A DNA stretch of 64,000 bases from Agrococcus jejuensis. GTDB taxonomy: Bacteria; Actinomycetota; Actinomycetes; Actinomycetales; Microbacteriaceae. How positions within the stretch are numbered: position 1 is the first letter of the stretch; every line of letters begins with the position of its first letter. A model generated the notes under the pieces. That model searched no databases and had not been told where the DNA came from. It was given only the letters and a program-made list of their open reading frames with translations. Below, in pieces: positions 1 through 6,917 of the stretch. The stretch is taken from NCBI RefSeq assembly GCF_900099705.1, contig NZ_LT629695.1, forward strand, positions 1,798,001 to 1,862,000. Reading direction: 5' to 3'. The position numbers were made by a program, and so were the translations under genes.

Positions 1-92
1 AGGAGGGCGATGAGGAATCCGCCGATGCCGAATGCCAGGCCGAAGAAGGCGAGGATCAGGCCGGCGAGCGCGCCCAGCGTGTAGCCGTTCAT
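1..92 (-). CDS. small membrane protein, 3' end outside the window
   Basis: The reading frame opens with ATG at 92 and stays open to the window edge. It gives about 30 residues, starting MNGYTLGALAGLILAFFG, that are almost entirely hydrophobic and glycine-rich. The start overlaps the stop of the Asp23 gene upstream (ATGA), so the two are translationally coupled. Small membrane proteins of the DUF2273 type commonly follow asp23 genes and this fits that role, but the sequence is cut and the family is an inference from position and hydrophobicity. Confidence 0.6.
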   Translation of the reverse strand, partial: MNGYTLGALAGLILAFFGLAFGIGGFLIAL

Positions 93-529
93 GCGACGCG
101 GGTCTCCTCGACGGCGTCATCCTCGGTGCCCGGGATGTGCACGTCGGAGACGGTGACGTTGATCTCGGCGACGTCCATGCCGATGAGCTCGGTGATCGCG
201 CGAGCGACGGCGGTGCGCACGCCCTCGGCCACGACCTGCAGTCGCTCGGGGTAGTGCACGACGATCGTCACGTCGGCGGCGACCTGCGTCTCGCCGACCT
301 CGACGCGCACGCCCTGACCCAGGTCGGTCTGGCCGATGGCGTCGCGGATGTTGCCGACGATGCGCGCTGCGCCACCGCCGAGCGCGTAGACGCCGGGGAC
401 CTCGCGGGCAGCGATGCCCGCGATCTTCGCGACGACGGGGTCGACGACGGTCGTGGTGCCGGTGATGCCGGTCGTCGACGTGGCGACCGTGGTCTTCGGG
501 GTGCCTGCGGTGGGGGTGGTGGTGGCCAT
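89..529 (-). CDS. Asp23/Gls24 family envelope stress protein
   Basis: A 146-residue protein. Residues 1-30 are a Thr/Gly-rich tail; from about residue 30 it matches the Asp23 (DUF322) fold, with the typical start VVAKIAGIAAREVPGVYALG and a central region on binding and alternating beta strands (VRVEVGETQVAADVTIVV). Family members sit at the membrane through partner proteins and are induced by cell-envelope or alkaline stress. The start is supported by AGGAAGG 8 nt upstream of ATG. It overlaps the next small membrane gene by 4 nt. No catalytic residues are expected in this family. Confidence 0.9.
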   Translation of the reverse strand: MATTTPTAGTPKTTVATSTTGITGTTTVVDPVVAKIAGIAAREVPGVYALGGGAARIVGNIRDAIGQTDLGQGVRVEVGETQVAADVTIVVHYPERLQVVAEGVRTAVARAITELIGMDVAEINVTVSDVHIPGTEDDAVEETRVA

Positions 530-810
530 GATGGCTGCCTTCCTGTCGTGATCGTGGGGTGCTTCGTCAGTGAGACGTCACGTCGAGCGGATTCGTCACG
601 AAGATCTTGAGCCGATCTCGGACGACGTCGCTGAGCGCTTGTCAGCGGTGACTCGGAGCGGTAGGGCGCGCGGTCGGCTCGGCGACCGTCGTCCGACGTT
701 GCATCGACGACCTCATCGCGCAACCCGTGGCGATGCACAGGCACGGGCGGCACCGTGGGAGGCAGACCACGCGAGGGAGACCTCGATCGCAAGAGGAGAA
801 GGAGGAGCCC

Positions 811-1005
811 ATGGGACTCGGAGACAAGATCTCGAACAAGGCCGAAGAGCTGGGCGGCAAGGCCAAGGAGGCCTTCGGCGACGCCACCGACAACGAGCGT
901 CTGCAGGCGGAGGGCCAGGCCGATCAGGCCAAGGCCAACACGAAGCAGGCGGGCGAGAACGTGAAGGACGCCGCGAAGAACGTCTTCGGCGACGACAAGA
1001 AGTAG
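811..1005 (+). CDS. CsbD family stress protein
   Basis: A 64-residue, highly charged, Cys-free protein with the CsbD pattern: MGLGDKISNKAEELGGKAKEA, then acidic/Ala repeats and a Lys-rich end. CsbD-like proteins are small, abundant general-stress proteins of unknown biochemical role. I chose ATG 811 because AGGAGAAGGAGGAG lies directly upstream at 792-805; an in-frame ATG at 727 would add residues unlike the family. The gene stands alone, divergent from the asp23 pair, and is closed by a strong terminator. Confidence 0.93.
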   Translation: MGLGDKISNKAEELGGKAKEAFGDATDNERLQAEGQADQAKANTKQAGENVKDAAKNVFGDDKK

Positions 1006-1014
1006 CGACTCGCA

Positions 1015-1048
1015 CGAAGCCCCCGACCCCTTGCGGTCGGGGGCTTCG
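1015..1048 (+). terminator. intrinsic-type terminator after csbD gene
   Basis: Perfect 14-bp inverted repeat (cgaagcccccgacc / ggtcgggggcttcg) around a 6-nt loop, starting 10 nt after the csbD stop. There is no U-tract, as is common in high-GC actinobacteria. Confidence 0.85.
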
Positions 1049-1111
1049 TCGCGTCCGGCGTCGTCGATTGGCCAACTCTTGCGGTGATTGGCGACTTCGT
1101 GCGGGGTCATC

Positions 1112-1186
1112 CCGCGCGAAGTGCTTCGGAGGCGACAGGCACGTGCACTCTGCGCATGCATGCCCGCTCACGAGCACTTCGTGCGC
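1112..1186. repeat. imperfect palindrome, copy 1, at 3' end of DUF559 gene
   Basis: A roughly 75-bp element bounded by inverted arms (gcgcgaagtgct at the left, gagcacttcgtgcgc at the right). It is about three-quarters identical, in direct orientation, to 2071-2146, so the DUF559 gene is bracketed by the two copies. It contains the last codons and stop of that gene. Confidence 0.6.
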
Positions 1187-2007
1187 CGAGGACGACGGTG
1201 GGCGCCGCGGCGGATGATCGCGAGCAGGTCTCGCTCGACGGTCGGCCAATCGTCGACGATCTGCCGGTAGGTGAGGCGCACGACGACGTATCCGTCTGCC
1301 ACGAGGATGCGATCGCGCTCTCGGTCCGCCGAGTGCGCCTGCCAGCTGCCGTGATGCTCATCGCTGTCGCACTCGATGACGAGCAGATCGCCGACGACCA
1401 TGTCGACGCGTCGCCGCCCGATCCAGACCTGCGTCCGCACGCGGACGTTGCGCCGGCGGAGACGGAAGCGCGTCATGCTCTCCGTCCCGGACTCCGCGAC
1501 GTCCACCTCGTCGAGCAGCGCTCGGATCCGAGACGGCGCACCGCGCATCCACGAGTTCAGCTCGTCACGGGTGGCGAGTCTGCGATGCAGCAGCGAGTCG
1601 GCGACGACCACGACGTCCTCGATCGATCCGCAGCGCAGCAGGCACCGGAAGGCCGTCTCGAGGTCGTCGATGGCACTCGTGACCGGAGGGAGGGGGCCAT
1701 GCGGACGGCAGTCGCGCGGCGGCCTGATGCCGTCGCTCCGTCGTGCACGTCGCACGTGCGTCCGGTCCAGCGCGGCCGGGACCCATGCCCCTCGAAGCCG
1801 CAGCGCGCTGGCGCACGAGACGCAGCCGCCGGCCTTGACGGCGGCGACCACCGTCGGGCTCGCATCGGCACGCGCGTACCAACCGGGCCGAACTCGCAGC
1901 AGGGCGCCTGCGCGCACCGCGGCCTCACGGCTCGCGCGATCGAGGCCGAGGCGTTCGAGCTGGGCGACGGTGAGGACACCGTGCTGGCGGATGAGGGGAT
2001 CGATCAT
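1168..2007 (-). CDS. AbiEi-type winged-helix / DUF559 nuclease-like protein
   Basis: A 279-residue protein. The N-terminus (MIDPLIRQHGVLTVAQLERLG, residues 1-45) resembles the AbiEi_4 antitoxin winged helix. The C-terminus (from about residue 190) looks like the DUF559/Vsr-type restriction-endonuclease fold: RVDMVVGDLLVIECD places acidic residues D202, E212 and D214, then a basic/His segment. This architecture is frequent in actinobacteria and its function is unproven. No AbiEii-type toxin lies next to it, so a toxin-antitoxin role is doubtful. The gene is flanked by two direct copies of a 75-bp palindrome, suggesting that it moves or duplicates as a unit. Confidence 0.8.
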   Translation of the reverse strand: MIDPLIRQHGVLTVAQLERLGLDRASREAAVRAGALLRVRPGWYARADASPTVVAAVKAGGCVSCASALRLRGAWVPAALDRTHVRRARRSDGIRPPRDCRPHGPLPPVTSAIDDLETAFRCLLRCGSIEDVVVVADSLLHRRLATRDELNSWMRGAPSRIRALLDEVDVAESGTESMTRFRLRRRNVRVRTQVWIGRRRVDMVVGDLLVIECDSDEHHGSWQAHSADRERDRILVADGYVVVRLTYRQIVDDWPTVERDLLAIIRRGAHRRPRRTKCS

Positions 2008-2070
2008 GGCCGGGACTGTGGCCGACGCTGGTCCATCGCGTGCCGGGATCGCGTCGGATTCGGGATGGAT

Positions 2071-2146
2071 CCGCGCGAAGTGCTCCTGTGAGGGACGGCA
2101 TCTGCAATGCGCGCATGCCCCTCCTCTCTCGAGCACTCCGTGCGCG
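2071..2146. repeat. imperfect palindrome, copy 2, upstream of DUF559 gene
   Basis: Direct repeat of 1112-1186 (first 14 bases ccgcgcgaagtgct identical, arms conserved as gagcactccgtgcgc). It lies between the DUF559 start and the hemA promoter. It could be a leftover 3' end of an earlier DUF559 copy. Confidence 0.6.
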
Positions 2147-2170
2147 CACCACACCGCATCCAGAGGCCGG

Positions 2171-2182
2171 TACGATGGGTGC
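2171..2182 (+). promoter_or_regulatory. leaderless-type promoter of hemA
   Basis: TACGAT at 2171-2176 is followed by six bases and then GTG 2183, with no Shine-Dalgarno. The spacing places the transcription start at or next to the start codon. No clear -35 was found. Confidence 0.45.
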
Positions 2183-3619
2183 GTGCTCATCTGCCTCACG
2201 GCGAGCCACCGGAACGCCGACTTCGACGTCCTCGAGCGCCTCGCCGCTGCCGACGCGACGATGCTGCCTACCCTCCTCGCCTCGTCCGAGGGCGTGGATG
2301 GTGCGATCGTCGTGTCCACCTGCAACCGCTTCGAGGCGTACCTCGACGTGTCCGCCGAGCAGGCGGACGGGGCTGCGCGCAATGCGCTCGACGCCGCGCT
2401 GACGAAGGCCGGCGCCCCCGGCGAGGTCGAGCACGTCGAGGCGCTGTACGACGCGCACGCCGCCGAGCACCTCTTCGCCGTCGCCGCCGGACTCGAGTCC
2501 GTCGTGGTGGGCGAGGGCGAGATCGCGGGCCAGGTGCGCCGCGCGCTCGGCAACGCGCAGGACGCCGGCACGACGACGAGCGACCTCGAGCGGCTCTTCC
2601 AGCGCTCCATCGAGACGCAGCGCGGCGTGAAGCGCCGCACGGGCCTCGGCGAGCAGGGCCGGTCGATCGTGCGCCTCGCGCTCGACCTCGCGAGCGACCG
2701 CATCCACGACTGGTCGAACGCACGCGTGCTGCTCGTCGGCACGGGCCGCTTCGCCGCCGCGTCGCTCGCGGCGCTGCGCGACCGCGGCGTGCAGCAGGTC
2801 GAGGTGTGGAGCCCGTCGGGTCGCGGCGAGCGCTTCGCGCAGAGCCACGGCATCGGCAATGTCGACGGGCGGGATGCGCCGCTCGCGCTCGCGGGCGCCG
2901 ACGTGGTCGTGACGTGCACGACGTCGAGCGAGCACGTCATCGACGCCGCGATGATCGCGTCGGGACGCCGCGCGCTCGCCGCCACCCACGCCTACGACGG
3001 CATGCCCGACGGCCACCCGCGCCTCGTCGCGGTCGGCAGCCGCGCCTTCCCGGTGCAGAGCCCGTTCGGCACCTCGTCGTTCCCGTTCTCGGGCGACGAG
3101 CCCATGCGCGTCGAGCCGGCTGTCTGCCCCGTCGCCGTGCAGGTCACGGGCACGTCGTGCCCTGTCGAGCACGGCCGTTCGAGCCAGCTCGTCATCGACA
3201 TGGGCCTGCCGCGCAACGTCGCCCCCGACGTGTCGCGCGTGCACGGCGTCGAGCTGCTCGACCTCGAGACCATCCGCATCCACGCGCCCCTCGAGCACCT
3301 CACCGCCACCGACGACGCTCGCGCGCTCGTGCAGAAGGCGGCGAAGACATACCAGCGCGTCGGCGAGGAGCAGCGGCTCGGCCCGGCCGTCGCGGCCCTG
3401 CGCCAGCACGTGACGGATGCGCTGGAGGCAGAGCTGACGCGCGTGCGCCGCCGCGGCACCGAGGCGGAGCAGCTGGCCGCGGAGCAGGCGCTGCGTCACT
3501 TCGCGGGCGTGCTGCTGCACCAGCCGAGCGTGCGCGCACGCGACCTCGCGGCCGAGGGCCGCCACGCCGACTACCTCGACGCGCTCGAGGTGCTGTTCGG
3601 CATCGACGGCGTCGCCTGA
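2183..3619 (+). CDS. hemA: glutamyl-tRNA reductase with internal insertion
   Basis: Reduces glutamyl-tRNA to glutamate-1-semialdehyde, the first committed step of tetrapyrrole synthesis in the C5 pathway, with NADPH. Visible motifs: TCNRFEAY with the nucleophile Cys47; GLESVVVGEGEIAGQVRRAL; the NADPH-binding stretch VLLVGTGRFAAASLAAL; and VIDMGLPRNVAPDV. At 478 residues it is long for the family because about 60 extra residues (roughly 265-332, with PFGTSSFPFSGDEP and two cysteines) separate SGRRAL from SQLVIDMGL, where other HemA proteins have a short loop. GTG 2183 is chosen because it begins the conserved N-terminus MLICLTASHRN and has a -10-like hexamer six bases before it. No other hem gene is in the window. 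Confidence 0.93.
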   Translation: MLICLTASHRNADFDVLERLAAADATMLPTLLASSEGVDGAIVVSTCNRFEAYLDVSAEQADGAARNALDAALTKAGAPGEVEHVEALYDAHAAEHLFAVAAGLESVVVGEGEIAGQVRRALGNAQDAGTTTSDLERLFQRSIETQRGVKRRTGLGEQGRSIVRLALDLASDRIHDWSNARVLLVGTGRFAAASLAALRDRGVQQVEVWSPSGRGERFAQSHGIGNVDGRDAPLALAGADVVVTCTTSSEHVIDAAMIASGRRALAATHAYDGMPDGHPRLVAVGSRAFPVQSPFGTSSFPFSGDEPMRVEPAVCPVAVQVTGTSCPVEHGRSSQLVIDMGLPRNVAPDVSRVHGVELLDLETIRIHAPLEHLTATDDARALVQKAAKTYQRVGEEQRLGPAVAALRQHVTDALEAELTRVRRRGTEAEQLAAEQALRHFAGVLLHQPSVRARDLAAEGRHADYLDALEVLFGIDGVA

Positions 3620-3625
3620 CGCGCG

Positions 3626-4300
3626 GTGGACGTTCCCGCTCGCCGGTTCGACGCCGTGCTGTTCGACTGCGACGGCGTGCTCGTCGACTCCGAGCCGGTC
3701 GTGAACGGCGTGCTCCGCGCGATGCTCGCAGAGCTCGGATGGGTGCTGACGCCGGAGGAGTCGATGCGGCGCTTCGTGGGTCGCGTGCTCGAGGACGAGC
3801 TGCCGGCGATCATGGCGCAGACCGGCGCGACGCTGGACGTGTCGTGGATCGACGAGTTCCGTGCGCGGCGCGACGTGGCGCTGCAGGCGAGCGGGGTCGA
3901 GCCGATCCCGGGGGCCATCGAGGCGCTCGACGCCGTCGTGGCCGCCTACCCGGGGGCCGTCGCGTGCGCCTCCGGCGCGGACCGACCGAAGATCGAGATG
4001 CAGCTGTCGATGCTGGGCATCCTCGACCGGTTCGGCGGCCACGTGCTGTCGGGGCAGGAGCAGGCGCGCAGCAAGCCGGCCCCCGACGTGTACCTGGCGG
4101 CGGCCGCCGAGCTCGGGGTCGACCCTCGCCGGTGCGCGGTCGTCGAGGACACGATCGCCGGCACGACCGCGGGCGTCGCCGCCGGCGCGACGGTCTTCGC
4201 GTACGCGCCCGACGGCGCGGACGTCGACGGGCTGCGTGCCGCGGGAGCATCCGCGACGTTCGCGTCGATGCGCGCGCTGCCCGCACTGCTCGGTATCTGA
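3626..4300 (+). CDS. HAD-superfamily phosphatase/phosphomutase (beta-PGM-like)
   Basis: A 224-residue HAD hydrolase of the beta-phosphoglucomutase/phosphatase type. It has all four motifs: FDCDGVLVDSE (nucleophile D14 and acid/base D16), the Ser of CASGADRP, Lys in SKPAPDVYL, and the acidic pair in VVEDTIAGT. The cap insertion lies after motif I, so it is subclass I. The substrate is probably a phosphosugar or a related phosphoester but cannot be read from sequence. It begins with GTG 7 nt after hemA and may be co-transcribed, though a link with haem synthesis is not implied. Confidence 0.85.
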   Translation: MDVPARRFDAVLFDCDGVLVDSEPVVNGVLRAMLAELGWVLTPEESMRRFVGRVLEDELPAIMAQTGATLDVSWIDEFRARRDVALQASGVEPIPGAIEALDAVVAAYPGAVACASGADRPKIEMQLSMLGILDRFGGHVLSGQEQARSKPAPDVYLAAAAELGVDPRRCAVVEDTIAGTTAGVAAGATVFAYAPDGADVDGLRAAGASATFASMRALPALLGI

Positions 4301-4323
4301 CCGCGCGCTGCCCGGCTGGGCGC

Positions 4324-4836
4324 TCAGCGCTCGGGCCGCACCTCGTACCAGCCGAGCACGTCGACCTCGCGGTCGAGGTCGAGCGACCAGTCGAGGTAGC
4401 CCTGCAGGTCTTCGATCGTGGATGGTGCCGCGTCGTCGCGCCCCGTGCGATCGGCGAGCGTGACGAGCAGCGCGCGGGCGCCGTCGATGCGGACGTCGCG
4501 GGCGTCCGCCATCGCGCCGAGCGTGACCACGACGCCGGAGCCGTTGCCGTGCACAGTCGCGACGCCGATCATGAAGTGCATGCGGCTGCCGACGAACGGC
4601 GTCGCGTCCGGCGGGATCTCGACCGACGTCACGCCGTCGACGACGAGCACCGCCGAGCTCGCATCGGGGATGGCCGCCCACAGGTCGTCGAGCAGCACCG
4701 CGACGCGACCCTGCTGCGGCCACCGCTCGACCCGGCCCAGCTGCGCCTCCCACAGCACGTCCGCCAGCGGCGCAGGCAGCTCGTCGCCCACGACACCCGG
4801 CTGCGCGAGCAGCCGCAGCGCCTCATCGACCCGCAC
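4324..4836 (-). CDS. hypothetical protein
   Basis: About 170 residues, no family recognised. It starts with a conserved-looking helix (EALRLLAQPGVVGDELPAPLADVLWEAQLGRVERWPQQG), continues with beta-rich hydrophobic segments (VAVLLDD, AVLVVDGVTSVEIPP, VVVTLGAMADARDVRIDG) and ends LDREVDVLGWYEVRPER. There is no signal peptide or membrane segment, so it is probably cytosolic. GTG 4836 is preferred over GTG 4842 because AGGAGG (4847-4842) overlaps the latter but sits 5 nt before the former. It is convergent with the HAD gene. Confidence 0.7.
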   Translation of the reverse strand: MRVDEALRLLAQPGVVGDELPAPLADVLWEAQLGRVERWPQQGRVAVLLDDLWAAIPDASSAVLVVDGVTSVEIPPDATPFVGSRMHFMIGVATVHGNGSGVVVTLGAMADARDVRIDGARALLVTLADRTGRDDAAPSTIEDLQGYLDWSLDLDREVDVLGWYEVRPER

Positions 4837-4958
4837 GGTCACCTCCTCGCCCCTGGCCGAGCCTAGGTCGCCCGGCCTCCCACGCGGCGCAAGGGGGTCC
4901 CGTCAGCGCCGCATCCCTGATCGTCTGGGCCACCCGACCCCGTCAGGAGGCGATGATC

Positions 4959-5825
4959 GTGACTGAGCAGCATCCGACCGACTTCCCCGTGCAGCAGCAG
5001 CCGAGCCAGCCGGGCCTCACGGCACCGATGGATCCGGCGCCCGACCACGGCGAGACGAGCTGGATCGGCCGTGGCCGGCTCGTGGGCCGCCGCGCGCTCA
5101 TCACGGGCGGCGACTCCGGCATCGGCCGCGCCGTCGCGATCGCCTACGCGCGCGAAGGTGCCGACGTCGCGATCGTGCACCTGCCCGAGGAGGCGGAGGA
5201 TGCGGCGGCGACGCTCGCCCAGATCGAGGACGCGGGGCAGACGGGCGTCGCGTTCGCGCTCGACCTCCGCGACGAGCAGGCGTGCATCGACGCCGTGGCG
5301 CAGACCGTCGATGCGCTCGGCGGGCTCGACGTGCTCGTGTCGAACGCGGGCCATCAGCGCGAGCGCGGCGGCATCGAGGGCGTGACGTGGGAGGGCGCGC
5401 AGCGCGTCTTCACCACGAACCTCACGGCGATGCTCGTGCTCGCCCGCGAGGCGGTGCCGCATCTGCCCAGCGGCGGCTCGATCATCGTGACGTCGTCGGT
5501 GCAGTCCGCAGACCCCTCGGCGGGGCTCATCGACTACGCGATGACGAAGTCGGCGCAGCGCGCGTTCGTCGAGGCGCTGGCCGAGGAGCTCGGGCCGCGC
5601 GGCATCCGCGTGAACGCCGTGGCGCCGGGCCCGATCTGGACGCCGCTCATCCCCGCGACCGGCTTCCCCGACGAGAAGATGGCCGAGTTCGGGCACGACA
5701 CCCCGTTCGGTCGCGCTGGCCAGCCGTCGGAGCTCGCGGGCGCCTACGTCTACCTCGCGTCGGAGGAGGCGACGTACACGTCGGCCGCGGTCATCGGCGT
5801 CACGGGCGGTCGACCCGTGCCGTGA
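4959..5825 (+). CDS. SDR family oxidoreductase (YghA-like)
   Basis: An NAD(P)-dependent short-chain dehydrogenase of 288 residues. It has a long N-terminal extension rich in Gln/Pro (residues 1-30), the cofactor motif TGGDSGIG at 49-56, NAG in VLVSNAGHQ, the catalytic Ser in TSSVQ and the YxxxK pair in DYAMTKSA; PGPIWTPLIP is typical of the YghA/glucose-dehydrogenase-like group often induced by stress. AGGAGG at 4945-4950 is only 2 nt from ATG 4953 but 8 nt from the in-frame GTG 4959, so GTG is preferred. It is a paralogue of the gene at 8786-9679. The substrate is unknown. Confidence 0.9.
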   Translation: MTEQHPTDFPVQQQPSQPGLTAPMDPAPDHGETSWIGRGRLVGRRALITGGDSGIGRAVAIAYAREGADVAIVHLPEEAEDAAATLAQIEDAGQTGVAFALDLRDEQACIDAVAQTVDALGGLDVLVSNAGHQRERGGIEGVTWEGAQRVFTTNLTAMLVLAREAVPHLPSGGSIIVTSSVQSADPSAGLIDYAMTKSAQRAFVEALAEELGPRGIRVNAVAPGPIWTPLIPATGFPDEKMAEFGHDTPFGRAGQPSELAGAYVYLASEEATYTSAAVIGVTGGRPVP

Positions 5826-5829
5826 TCCG

Positions 5830-6912
5830 TCAGGCGTCCTCCGCAGGGCGTCCGTGGATGCGCTGCTCGAGCGCCACGAGGTGGTGGGCGAGCGCGCCGG
5901 CAGCGGCGTCGGCCGCGGTCGACGGCGCATCCCAGGCGCGCAGCGCCTCGGCAGCACGCGCGCACGTGTCGACGATCGCGTCGGAGCCGCCGTGGTCGTC
6001 GACGGCGCGGGCGAGGTCGCGGAGCGCCTCCGCCAGGGATGCACGCGTCTCGGCGGGCAGGTCGTCGGGCACGGCGACGGTCGTGCGCTCGTCGGACACG
6101 ACGGATGCGAGCGCCACGAGCTCGCGCACCGTCGCCCGCAGCTCACCCATGTGGACGGTGCTCATCGAGAGCGTATGCCTGCCGCCGATCGCACGCACGT
6201 TGGCGCGGCGCGTGCGCTGCGCATCCGTGAGTGCCGACTGCGCGTCGTCGACCGCGCGCTGCAGCCCGGCGGCGCGCTCCTCGAGCGACACGGCGGGCTG
6301 CTCGGCATCCTCGAGCTGGGCGGCCACGTCGTCGAGCAGCGACGCCGCGGCCGCGCGCAGCGTCGCGAGGCGACGCTCGAGGGGCAGGGTGCGCAGCGGC
6401 GGCAGGATCGCGAGGTGCACGACGGTGCCGATGACGAGTCCCATCGCGGTGAGCGCGACGTAGGCGGTGCCGAACATCTCGGGATCGCCGCCGCTCGACA
6501 TGAGCACGAAGATCGCCGCGACGGGCACGTAGTCGCGGCCGGGGCCGATGGGCATGAGACCGGCGACGAGCACCGCGACCACGATGACGATCGGCACCGT
6601 GGCGAGCGCCGGCAGCGCCGAGAGGTAGGCGAGCACGGCGAGTCCGCCGCCGAGGCCGAGGCCGAGGAACGTGTAGAGGCTCGTGCGCAGCGAGTCGACG
6701 GCCGACGGCATCATCGCGACGACGGCGCCGAAGGGCGCGTAGTACGCGTAGTCGTCGAGGAAGCCGGGCAGCAGGCGCGCGGCGAGCCAGGCGATCATCG
6801 CGGCGAGGGCCGCCTTGCCGGCGAGCACGAGCCGGTCGGGCGTGACGGCGGCGGCGATGCCACGACCGGCCGCGCCCGGCGACGCGGCGACCCGGGCGGC
6901 GAGCGACGGCAT
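5830..6912 (-). CDS. FUSC/aromatic acid exporter-like membrane protein
   Basis: A 360-residue protein with about six hydrophobic segments in residues 25-190 (for example LVLAGKAALAAMIAWLAARL and VPIVIVVAVLVAGLMPI), followed by a cytosolic helical C-terminal half with coiled-coil character (LRAAAASLLDDVAAQLEDAE). This half-length layout resembles the FUSC/ArAE family of small-molecule exporters. It lies 5 nt after the GH15 gene and is the last gene of an SDR-GH15-exporter operon. The substrate is unknown. A role in stress tolerance is only suggested by its neighbours. Confidence 0.8.
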   Translation of the reverse strand: MPSLAARVAASPGAAGRGIAAAVTPDRLVLAGKAALAAMIAWLAARLLPGFLDDYAYYAPFGAVVAMMPSAVDSLRTSLYTFLGLGLGGGLAVLAYLSALPALATVPIVIVVAVLVAGLMPIGPGRDYVPVAAIFVLMSSGGDPEMFGTAYVALTAMGLVIGTVVHLAILPPLRTLPLERRLATLRAAAASLLDDVAAQLEDAEQPAVSLEERAAGLQRAVDDAQSALTDAQRTRRANVRAIGGRHTLSMSTVHMGELRATVRELVALASVVSDERTTVAVPDDLPAETRASLAEALRDLARAVDDHGGSDAIVDTCARAAEALRAWDAPSTAADAAAGALAHHLVALEQRIHGRPAEDA

Positions 6913-6917
6913 GCGCG

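Noticed and set aside
727..810. Upstream in-frame start for the CsbD gene
   Set aside because: The added residues are basic and unlike the family, and the strong ribosome site sits before ATG 811.
1168..2007. DUF559/AbiEi gene as half of a type IV toxin-antitoxin system
   Set aside because: No AbiEii-like nucleotidyltransferase is adjacent, and the C-terminus looks nuclease-like rather than like an antitoxin.
1925..4753. A long minus-strand frame opposite hemA and the HAD gene
   Set aside because: Same shadow pattern; no ribosome site and no recognisable protein family.
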